A model generated the notes under the pieces. That model did not search any database and was not told where the DNA came from. It worked only from the letters and a program-made list of their open reading frames with translations. Shown here piece by piece: positions 21,801 to 33,560 of a stretch of 64,000 bases of DNA (position 1 is its first letter; each line of letters starts with the position of its first letter). The translations under genes and the position numbers were made by a program. The stretch is from Apodemus sylvaticus (lineage: Eukaryota > Chordata > Mammalia > Rodentia > Muridae): NCBI RefSeq assembly GCF_947179515.1, contig NC_067473.1:122654409-122718408 (forward strand), read 5' to 3'.

Positions 21801-24800
21801 GGGCAAGGAGGTTGTGGTCTGCCTTCTTATCTTCATCTGGGTGCAACAAATACGAATTAAGACCCATCGTGTGCTAGGCACGGGGCTCAGGAGAGAGAGA
21901 ATGCAGATGTAAAAGTGGTTTTGTCCCCAGCTCACGAGAGGGAAGACAGGACTGAGGGGCAGGAGAAGGATGGAGTCGGTCAGGCTGCCCTCAGGAACCT
22001 TCTCAGAAGGAAAAGGCTAACAGGGAGAGGAGGCCCCGGGAAGAGCAGGCAGAAGCATCGCCTTCACAAAAGCTTGTCTAAGGCCCTCCTTTTGTTACCT
22101 GGGCCCCCAAAGCCACCCTCTGTGGCAGAGCTGCCCCAGGACTCCACAGCACTGTCTACACTGGGTACAGCAGGCGAGAAGCGAGTTGTCAGCAAGCCTC
22201 CCTTGAGGGCCTCAGGGGGGTCCTCATCCACATCGCTGGCCTCACTAAGGCTGCCCGACTGGCGGGGGAGAAGGGGGCCTGGGAAAAGAGGGGTATCACC
22301 TGTGACGTCAGAGACACAGATTTTCTGTGAATCTCAGTTTTCCCCCATTTCTGTGAATGCCCATGTTCTTGAAAACCTGGTTGCTGCCATGTGGGTGGGG
22401 CATACTAGTAAGTAAATCCCAAAGATGGGGAAACTGAGGCTTGTGAGGCTCAACAATAGATCCTATGGTGAACAGCAATGAAGCCCAGATTAAAACAAGA
22501 CACCCCCCCCCAAGTCTCAGGTAAACTATAGCACATATAGGTCACCGGAAAATAGAACACAGGACACAGGGACATGCAGGAACCTAAAGAGACATGAACT
22601 AAGGAGGAACATGGTTTGGACCCAGCATGTACCCAATAGTGCACTGTGCCACCAAGGCACAGCTCTCCTCTCTCTAAGCCTCCTTCCTCATCAGCTTGTC
22701 CAGGGACCCCACCCCCTCTCTGGATTGGTAGCACACAGCCTGACCCAGAACTGCCCTTCCTCTGTAGGCCAGGAAGTCCCCAGGAAAGGGCAAGGCTCAC
22801 GGTCCAGCTGCTTCTTGATCTTCAGTGTGACAGTCTCCCCTGCCACCTGCAGAAGGTGGATGGCCTCACTCAGGGGCCGGCCCTTGAGGCTCACGCTGTT
22901 GATAGCCAGTATGCGGTCCCCGACATGGATGGCACCAGTCCTGAGGAGTGGACAGAGAGGACAAATGAGACCCAGATGCTCAGGGCCCCAGAGGGGGTGG
23001 GTCTTGCCTTTAAATACCCCGCAGAGGCCCCAAGGCAAGGAAGGGCCTGGCTGTGCAGAAGGAGAAAGCAGAGTCCAGGCATGGTGGGCTCTCTCTGGTA
23101 TTCCCAGTGTTCTAGGGACCAGGGGATGGGGCATCATAAGGTCCTGTCTCAGAGAGGTGGGAGGAGAGGGAACAAGGGAGGGGAGAGAAAGAGGGGTGAT
23201 GGATGCATGCCGGCCTCAGAACTTCCACGGGGCAACTCTCCCCTGGACTCTGTGCTTTATACCTCTGCTGATTCGACTCAGAGTCATTCTCTTCCTCCTC
23301 CTTTGTTCTGAGACCTTGCTATGTAGCACAGGCTGGGCTGGAGCTCTCTAAGATAATCACTGTTGAGGCTTCTCAAAAAAAAAAAAAACTGAAAATAGGT
23401 GCCTAACATGGTGGCACACACCTTTAATGCCAGCACTTGCGCGGCAGAGGCAGGGGCATTTCTATGAGTTCAAGCTCAGCCTGGTCTACCTAGCGGATGT
23501 CAGGCAATCACTCTTAGACATACATCCCCGAAAAGACAAGAGAGATTTGTGGGAAAACAGATGGAAATAATCAAGCTGGACAAAATAAGCCAGACTCAGA
23601 CAAATCTCTCTTATGTGAAAGCTGGATTTAAGATTATATATGGGGAGGGGCTATAAAGATGATACGATGAAGATCAGATTTAAGGGATCACGGAAGCAGA
23701 GAAAAAACCGAGGATAATGGATAGATGCTTGAGACCTGAACAGGAGTGGGGCTGGGGAAGGAAAGGAGGTCAGAAAAGGGGGTGGGGGCGAGGGACTGGG
23801 GTGGCTGTGGAGTCGGGAGTGGGGCAGGAGCCAAATGTAACAGTGACGTATATATATAAAAAAATGTTATGATGAAACCTGCCACTTTGCATGTTAACTT
23901 TAAAACATGCATATTGATTACATGTTAAAATGCATATATATTTAAGACTAACTTATTCTCACTTAACTTTTTACTATGGGCGCTAGAAAGCCGGTTTGGA
24001 GTGCAAGTCTGATTGCAGTGCAGTTGTTCTGGCCTATGCTGCCCTGCCAGGAAGGCTGAGAAGAACCAGCCCTCTGGAGCCCGCATGGCTCACCAGGCCC
24101 CTGCATTCTCTCTAGAGTCCAGCAGAGGGCGCTCCAGGAGTGGCCCAGCCTGAGTCCGGACCCTGGTTGGCAGAAGTGCTGGGAGCTCAGGCCCTATGAG
24201 GCTCCTTCTTCAGTCAGGCCACTGCCTTGCCCTGCAGTGCAACCCAGGAAACTCACCCCTTCTAGTACCTGACTCCTTGAGCTGCTGAGATAGAAAGCTG
24301 GGACTCACCCACCTCGGTCCACCCAACCCCGGGGGCAGTCAGGACGCCTTCCTGTCAGGGCTCCTTCCCTGGGACGTGCTCAGAGACACTGAGTAGGTGG
24401 TGGCTCAGCAGCCTTGGGGTCCCAGGATAAGCTTCACATGGGGTTCAGGCAATGGGGTACTACCCCTGATATTCAGACACAGAGCCTCACAGTGGTAACT
24501 GTTGAGGGCAGACACTCTGGGAGGCAGCTGAAGGTGAGCTGCCCTGCCCCGGCTGGACCCTTTAGCTGTGGTTCCCTTCTACTCTCATTTTCTCTACCCT
24601 GGCTGCTGGGCTGGACCAAAATTCATGTTAAGGATGGGGAGTGGGTATTCAGAGAGAAAGTGATCGTCCTTGAGTTGTTCAATGCTGGAACAGAAGTTAA
24701 AAAACATCTAGATTGGGTGGTCCCATGGCCCACCTGCTCCCTGGGGGTCTCCAGGCCTTCCCTTGTGACCCCACGGAGTCCTGATTTACCTTTCTGCCAG

Positions 24801-27800
24801 ACCCCGCTTGGTGAGGCCAGAGATAATGATGGGGTCAAAAGGTTCCTCTGTACCAGAGATGGTGATGCCCAGGGGCCCGCCGTAGCGCTTCAGTTCCACG
24901 GTGTAGCTGACTGCACCTGAGCTCTCCTGTTCATCTGCAAGTGGACAGGCAGCCTGAGGGTGAGGGGGTGGGCTGCAGCACTCCCCAGCCTCAGCACTCT
25001 TCAGCCGCCAATGGCTTCAAACACACCTGCTCAGGCCTTCCGGGGTACAACCTGGGGACCTGAAGGCCACCTCAGGCTCTCAGCCTGCTGACCAGATGCC
25101 ATGAAGGGAGGGAAAAACAAAACAAAGACCACAGACAAACAAACAAAAATGGCAGGGCCACCAAACCAAGATTTAAAAACAGATTTCACACGCCACCCAC
25201 AGCAACTCAAGATCTACAGCCGAGAGAAGGGAGAGAGAAGGGAGAGAGGACGGAGGAAAGAGGGAAGAGAGAGGAGGGAGGAGGGAGGAAAAGGGAGGAA
25301 GGAGGGAGGATGGGGAGGGAGACGGGAGGCAGGACAGAGGGTGAGGGAGGGAGTAAGAAAGGAAGAGTGAAGGCAAAAAGAGGAGAGAGGAAGAAATGAG
25401 AGGAGGGCTGGAGAGATGGCTCAGGGTTTACAGCACTCGCTGCTCTCCCTGCCAGAGGACCAGGGTTCGGTTCCTAGTAGTCACATGCCTGCTTACAACC
25501 ATCTGGAACTCCACTTCCAGGGATCTGACTCCTCCTTCTCGTCTCCCTGGGCACCCAGCATGCACGTGATATACTGACATACATGCAGAAGAAACACCCA
25601 TACACATAGAAACAAAATAAATTTAAAAATCAAAACAAAAAAGCAGGAAAGAAAGAAGGCCAGGAGACAAGGGAAGGGGGAGGGGAGGGGTGAGAAGGAA
25701 GATGGCCTCCAGCGGCTTCTCCAGAGGGAGGCCACAGACTCTCTGACTATGGGGTTCACACTCCATTTAGCCTCATACTACCCCCTTCTGACTGTTTCTT
25801 CTCTCCTTCCCAGCTCACCAGTTTGGGCCTGCCTCAGCCCTGCCACCTGCAAGAGCAGTTCCCACCAGCCACTCAGATATCAGACATCCTCCAACATCTC
25901 ACACTCTAGGGAGCCTTGTAGTGGCTCCCGAGGGCCCCAAGGCAGGGGGACATGGGAAGTGGGGATTCCCGCACATGTCCTGCAGCCTCCCCGCAGCCAC
26001 TGGCCACTGGGTATGGTCCCTTAGGCACACACCTGAGTTGTCCTCATCTTTCCGGATCTTCAGCTTCACGAGGTCCTCGCACTGGCGCAGGATCTGCACA
26101 GCGTCCTCCATGGGACAGTGGTCCAGGCGGATGTTGTCAATGGCCAGCAGCTTGTCACCTGGCTCGAGGGTGCCAGTCCTGCGTGAGTGGGGTGGAGATG
26201 GAGGAGCCTGGTGCAGATGAGCCCTGCCCCACCCCTATGGCCACACCCCTACCCGTGTGGCACCCCACCTGTGCGCCACGCTGCCTTTCTTGATGTCGGA
26301 GATGATCAGGGGTTCCCCTCGCTTTCTGCTGGCCGCTGTCGGGCAGGGGAGACAGACTGTGAATATCGTTTTCAAGGGCCCTGTTTAAGGTGGGGTTGGG
26401 AGAGGACACTACTGGTTCCTGGTCCCATTTCTTCCTGGCTTGGGGGCAGGGCGCTGTGAGTAAATCAGCCCACCTATGTGTACATCAGTTTTCCTTCTAT
26501 GAAATGGGTCTGCACCCCATTGTGGAGATGTAGTGAGATAAAGCAGGTAGGGTAACATGGGGGACTTACAGCTAATGGTGATGCCCAGCTCCACACCACG
26601 CCTTTTGGGTAACTTCACGTGGAAGGTCCCACTGCTTGGGATGACAGACTCTGTGAACCAACAGCCATGGGTGACTCAAGACTCCAGAAGAGCTCAGAGA
26701 TCTGCAGCTAGCACCCGCTGTGGCTTCTCTTGGGTTGGGAGGGAGGCAATCTCAGAGAGTAATGATCTAAACCACCCCACCCCGCTGCTTCCACCTCATG
26801 GAGGAGGAAGGCTGAGGCCCAGAAGGCTGACGAATTGGCTCTAAACAGCTGAGTGCTGTCTTCAGACCAGAGGCAGGGTGGAGGTCAGAGCTGGAGACTG
26901 CTGACCAGTGCTGGGGGCTTGTGGCAAGTGTGACCCACTTGGATCCAGGCATTTTCACAACTTGTCTCTAATTCACACCACACCTCTGTTTTCTACTATT
27001 TGACAGATGGGGACACAGAGGGCAGAGGGAGGCTGTTTCTTGTCCAGATATTCTCACGGAACTCCCAGTATCAGAGCCCTGACTTCAGCTGCCTGGAGTC
27101 CTCCCCATTCCTGATTCCCGTGTGGTGCTCCTTCGTCCCTATGCAGGGTTTAGCCTTGTGCACGGTCTCAGGGAGCACAAAGGGGGAGGGGCAGGGTCCC
27201 ATAGTGTGTGTAGCTGAGGGGCCTACTCACCTGCCACATCAAACTCGATCTCCAAAACAACTTTGCGGGCCAGCGCAGCATCCCGCAACAGCTGGTTGGC
27301 TTCCTCCATGGTCCCATCCTCAGTGGCAATGCCATTGATGGCTAGGACACGGTCCCCCACCTGCAGCAGACCACACCTAACCCCCAGAGTCCGGTGGAGA
27401 GAAGAAGCCGGTGACTAGGACCTCAGGTGGGGTTGAGGCGGGGGCCCACTCTCAGCTCCTGGTCTCTGAACTCAGCCCTGCCCCCAGCTAAGTGTTTGAC
27501 CTGGCTGGGCCTCAGTTTCTCTCTAATCGCTGGGGATATACCATTGTCCTCACAAGACACACAGAGTCCTCTGGGTACAGGCGGACAGGGTTTATATACT
27601 CTGTCACTCTGGGGCTGATGATGGAGCCAATATGCTAATTAAGCAAGGTATATTTGTGAAACTGGGGCCCGTAGTTGTGACTCAGTTTCCCCCACTGGAC
27701 TAGAGCTCCTCAACTTGCAGGCCCACAGAGGCAGTAGGCTCACCTCTCAGCAGGGCTGTCTGGTTCAATAAATCGCACCAAGGGTGGGGAAGACAGGGTC

Positions 27801-30800
27801 TCGGTGGCAAAGATGCCCCCCTGTAGCTGGAGGCCGAAGCCACTGAGGGGGTCTCCACAGAGCACAACTTCCGTGGTCTCCGTATGAACGATCTGCCCGC
27901 CGGGCCCTACCGTGCTGGAGGCCAGCGACACTGTGGGACAGGAGGGTTTCATGCTCAGATTAACCCTGGTGAGGCTCTCCAGGACTGCCTACTGAGAGTC
28001 CTCACAAGGTCTGAGAGCCAGAGGGGAGGGTGGGCAGGGGTCCTGGGACCACCTAGAATGGGCCTGAGAGACGGCATTAGGAACTGTTATTTTGTAAGAC
28101 AAGAGGTTCTGGGTGCCTGTATTATTTATTATATTACAGAACCCCCTTATCCATAGAGCATGTATTCCCAGACTCCAGGAAATGCCTGAAACCACAGAGT
28201 GTACCAAAGCCTACAGATACCCTAGCATACAGCCCTATGACGAGGCTTCACCTACAAACAATCCTTGGGAAGAGAGACATTAATTGTAGCTTGATGTTGA
28301 AATATAACTATGTTCTCCTAAAGTCTCCAGAATCACTACTGTAGCACCTTTTGCTTAGTTCTGAAGCAGGGTCTCATAGAGCCCAGACTGGCCTTGATCT
28401 TTCTGTGCAGCTGAGAATGGCCTTGAACTTCTGACCTTCCTTCCTCCCCATTATGGGGTTGTCGGGCACACCATTACAGGCAGGTACTACTTTGCTCATT
28501 TATGTTGTGCTAAGGGTAAGACTCAGGATTGCATATGTGCTGGGGAAGCGTCTGAGCAACATCTTCAGCTCCACGTCTACTGCTCTGGCCATTGTTCAGT
28601 AAACCCTGGGTCACCTGGGCAGCAGACACCAATCTGACCAGGAGAGATGATGGAGAATGACTAACCGTGGAGTAGCATGTACCTGATAGATACACTGGGC
28701 AGGCATGCTGCTCACACCCCAGGATGGACCAAATGGGGCGGATGTGAGCTCTCCCACACTCCTCAGAACACGGTGTACTTAAAAGCATGTGGCCTGCTTC
28801 CAGATTCGTCTATTTAATAGTTTCACATTGCGGTTGAATGTGGGTAACTGGAGAGTAAAACTGGACCGGGTGGTGCTGTGTTCTGTGTTCTATAGTCTGC
28901 ATGTCTCTTTGCTTTGGTAGTAGCTTTCTTTTTTTTGGATTTATTGTTTTTAATTATGTGCATGGGTATATGTCTGTGTGGGGGGTGTGTGTATGTGAGT
29001 GCAGGTATCTGCAGAGGCCAGAAGAGGGTGTCAGCTCCCCCTGGGAATGGAGTTACAGGTGCTTGTGATCTGCCTGTCATGGGTGCTGGGAACTGAGCTT
29101 GGATTCTTTGCAAGGGCAGCAAATGTTCTTAACCACCGAGGCACCCCTCCAGCTCCCGGGAACAGCTTTATTTGATATGAAGTTCCCATAAAATAGTGGT
29201 CACCTGTTTAGTGTATAATTTGATGGCTTAAAAGCACTGTCACCCTCTTCCATAGGAACCCAGCTGTAAGACTGAGGCAGAAAGACTGAATTCTAGGCCA
29301 GACTGGGCCACATAACGAGACTTTGTCTCAAAACCAAAAAAAGAATAAAGGAATTGCTGTCTCCTCACCCATTGCCCCAGAACCTGCATTTTGCCCCAGG
29401 CAATCTATCCTCAACCTATTTCTGTCCCTGTGGGTTTCCCTGGACACATCACAGAAATGATCTTATGTGGTCCTTAGTGACAGGCATCAAACACTGAACA
29501 CACTGGCTTCAGAGACTCCTTTCTGGAACAGCTAGGTCTCCCCAGTGTGCAGCCACGCCACATCCAAGTGGCCACACCACCCAAGTCTCACCCCCAGCCC
29601 CATCCTCTGCCTCACAGGCATCCCACGGAGATGGCCTCCTGCTTACAAGAACTCCTGTGTTCTTTCCTTCGCTGCCTTCTCCTCCCTGCTGTTGTCCTGG
29701 GGCTCATGGGTCCTCTGGGCAGGGTACTGGCGTTGGCACAGGGAAAGGCGGGGTTCATAGTTGGTGAGGAGAAGGGAGTCGAGGACACGGCTGGGGAGAC
29801 CAGAGCACAGCCCCATGAGCCCCAGCAGGACCCTAGTCACTTGCACAGGGGTCGGGGAGAACCACACGGACACACGGACACAGATAGGTATGCCTTCTCC
29901 CCTTCACCTAAGTCCCTTATTGTGTGACCTCACACAGGTCTCCACCCCTCCACGCCCCCAAACCTCACTGACCAAGATTTCCACAGATCTCTAGGAACAG
30001 GCTCAGTGACACAGGGCATCCCTTTGGCTCCTGTGTTGGTTTCCACCCCATGTACCAACACCGCCCACCAGGATGGGGTATTAGGACAGCAGAACTGCTA
30101 CAGCAGCAGATACATTACATCGGCTCTGGTCCTGGCCTCCAGCTGCCCAGGTGGGTGCCCTGCTGTGGCTTGGCCTTGGGCTATGGCAAGAAGGAGCACA
30201 CGGGTCCCAGCGGTGCAGCTGTTCACTCCTCTGTATTCTCACTGTGGCGATGGGAAGAGGACAGTGGCCTGGATGACTGTCCAGGATGACGAGTCCCCAC
30301 AAGCCAATGGCGAGACCCAAGATCTTTGCACGGTCCAAGCCGGCAACGCTTAGAACACTCTGCTCATATGCACTGCTACCCACCATGTGTCAAGCATTGT
30401 GACCAGGCCCCAGCTGCATTGACAGCTGGGAAGGCCAGTCCCCTCAGGAAACTGGCTCTGGACTCCAGAGGTTCCCCGCTGAGTGCTACTCACAGAAGCC
30501 CCTCTGTAAAGACTTCAGGGGCACAACAGGCAGATGGTGCCCACAAGGCCCCTAAACCTCTGTGGCAGCATGAAATCACATGGGGCCCCAGTGATTGGCT
30601 TCCCCTATTCCTGCCTCTGGGCTCTAGTGTGGTTCTGTTAAATGGGCTCTGGAGAGTAGCTGCCTCCTCAGGTTGTAGGGAGGCTGAGAAAGAACCCCGA
30701 AGTCTCCCAGCAGGGCCAGGCCCTTAGCAGAGACTAAATTAACGAGTGCCAGCATCTGGCTCCCACAGTCCTTCCCACAGCCTCTGCCAGCCTCAGTGCC

Positions 30801-31713
30801 AAGTGTGCCTGCTCAAGGCTTCGGCCTGGAACTCTGGCGCCTCTGGTGCCTCCCTGCGCCGTTCCAGGTTTGGGTCTTGAGACCTGCAGAGGTGCCTACC
30901 TGCCTCAGGGGGCTTCAGGGGCCGACGACTCTGGGGTGCAGGCAAGATCTCCAGTCTAACTTTCTCAGTCACACTGGCCAGGAGCTTAGTGGCCTCGACC
31001 AGGGAGCAGTGTTCTGTGCTGGTGCCGTCGATGGCGAGGATGTGGTCTCCAGCATGCAGGGCCCCACTCCTGAGGGACGGGGACACAGAGAGGCTGGTCC
31101 AGAGGACAGAGCCACAGGTTGTCTCTGCCCTGCATAGTCCTGCTTCGCCTCACCTGTCCACCACGCTAGCTGGCTTGATACGGTCGACAGTGATAGCTGG
31201 TTTGTTCCGGTGGGAGCCAGTGGTGAGAGAGATCCCCAGGGCAGATCCTGGGGTCTTGGCTATTTCTACCACCAAAGGGCCTGAAGCATTGGCCACTGTG
31301 TCTGGAAGGAGGGGGAGGGAAAATGTAAAGATTCGTGGGAGTAAAGGTGCTTGCTGTCCTGCCTGGCCTGACTCTGCTGTCCCTTAGTCCCTACTGCTGA
31401 GGAAGGGGACACATGGAGGGGAAGAAGAACATACAGCCACCAGCAAATAAGGCCAGACCTGCACTGTACTTCAGAAACACCCCTTACCTCCGCCCCAAGC
31501 ACCCTGGTGTCACATCGGTTCTCCCTGAGGCAGAGAGTCACTTCCTTAGCCCCTGGCTTCTACCTTCAGTCCTTCTGTCCTGGCTCCTTCCTATTCAGTC
31601 ACCACTGCAGCCAGGCTGTCCCTCCCTCTCAGGCCAAAATCTCCTGCCCCAGGACACTTGCACTTACAGTTCATCCTGCCTAGAGATTTGCCAAAGGTTC
31701 ACTCCACTTCATG

Positions 31714-31758
<45 letters not shown>

Positions 31759-33518
31759 ATACACAGGAATATGCTAACTGACATTCCCTGTTTACAACCA
31801 TACACTTCACCTGTATTGTCCCTGCCAGATCCCCAGTGAAATCAGGAGATGCCTGACACTGTCAAGAGGCCCAGAGAGGCTAAAGCACTGGCCTAAGATT
31901 GCACAGTCTCTGTAGTACTGAGGATCTAGGAACTCTTCTGGCCCCAGCCCTTACCCTCAGACCTGAATGTACCTGGAGTGGCCACGTCGTACTCCACCTG
32001 GAAAAGGGCCTCATGACTACACTGCTGCAGGGTGGCTATGGCGGTAGCGTGGCTGGCCCCATGCAGTGGGATCCCATCGATGCTGAGCAGCCTGTCGCCC
32101 ACCTTTAAGGAACCCTCCCTATAGGGGAGATGAAAGCCCAGTCAGGGATGGGACACGCAGAACGAGTCAGGGATGAAGAGACAGAGTGTAAGTAGAACAT
32201 ATCAGACCAGCTCTGACGCTCTCTACCCACAGCACGTCTAAGCTGGGTAACGTTCTTCAAGGCCACTCACACCACAGCCCAGATAGGGTGTGGATAGCCT
32301 GGCTGGGGACGTGCAGCATCAGAGAAGGGGCGGTCTGCTCACTGTAGAGTCCCTTCCCATTGTCCCCACCCCAATTTCCCAACAGTGACTCTGGCCTAGT
32401 GACAGATGAGCTTGGGAAAGAACTCAGCAGTGCTCCAGTTTGATCCCAACCCCTGCCCTGGAATGTCACCCCTGACAGGTGCCAATGCTATTCCAGGAGG
32501 TTCTATGAATAGTGACTCATGCAGGGCCCCAGACCAAGACCAAATTTAGATCTACAACAAGCCTGGCCCAGGCTTCTCTTAAAATGGTCAGGAGTCTCCT
32601 GCTCAGAGAACAAGGGTGAGGGGTGAAGAGACAGCGGCAGGGCCTGGACATGTTCCTCTCCCACACCCTGTCCTCCCGGCCCACGGGACTTGTTGGGACA
32701 TGGGAAGTTTCCACAGACAGTCCCAGGCAGAGATGGTCAGTCACAGAGCCAAGAGCATTTTGCCCCAGGCTGAGTCAGGAAGATGCTGGGAAGATTCAAG
32801 CTGGGGCCTCTCCTAGCCACTTCCATCAATTCTCTGAGTGACTCTGGGCATGCTGTCCCCTCCCGGCCTCAACATCCCATCTGGGAAATGATGTGAAGAC
32901 TCAGGACCTCAGGTAACCACAAAGCATTCACACGGCTTCCAGGGGACGTAGATGCTTCTGTCTCGGGCAGACTCACCTGTCTGCTGGGCCACCAGGCCTC
33001 ACGTAAGTCAGGACCAACGGGCGGGATTTGTGCAGGTCCTCGTGGGCACCTCCTGGACAGAAATCGACAGGAAGCAAGAGTCACTTACCCACAGTTCTCC
33101 TGGCAAGCAAAGGCCTTGACCCCAGCCCAAGCAGCCCCCCTCCCCACAGGTGGGATGAGGAACAGGAAACAAAGCAGATCGTCTCTCAGTCACATCGTGA
33201 GATCTCTCTCCTGAGATCTCATCTTCTCTTCCTTTTTGCCCTGGTTACTAGGGAACTCAAACTTGGTCATGCATCTGCCGCAGCTTCCTATCACCTCCGT
33301 GTGTCCTCTCATGAGCCACGTATGCCTCGTTGTCCTCACAACTGTCCATTCAATGTTTGACTACGTGGTCCCGTGTTCTTTAGTTACTAAGCAAGGGCTG
33401 GTGAGATACAGTTCAGCAGGCAAAGATCCTTGCTGCCCAGCCTAAGGGCCTGAGTTTGTTACACAGGACCCACACAGTGAAACAAGAGAACGGATTCCTA
33501 CAAGTTGTCCTCTGACCC

Positions 33519-33560
<42 letters not shown>

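Larger units (their letters stand above)
24935..26032 (-). other. Grip2: Grip2 intron 16
   Basis: Contains a polypurine tract (25222-25405) directly followed by a forward B2 (25404-25645). Confidence 0.85.
27931..29646 (-). other. Grip2: Grip2 intron 11
   Basis: Repeat-rich: Tigger-like remnant (28085-28300), reverse B4-type element (28345-28575), reverse B3 (28925-29155), B1 fragment (29265-29345). Confidence 0.8.

Noticed and set aside
22611..23351. 246-codon plus-strand open frame
   Set aside because: It is antisense across Grip2 exon 18; the open frame is a shadow of the GC-rich PDZ6 coding sequence.
28000..28800. Possible extra Grip2 exon in intron 11
   Set aside because: Open stretches fall in Tigger-like and B4 repeats, and the flanking exons already join in phase with family-matching sequence.
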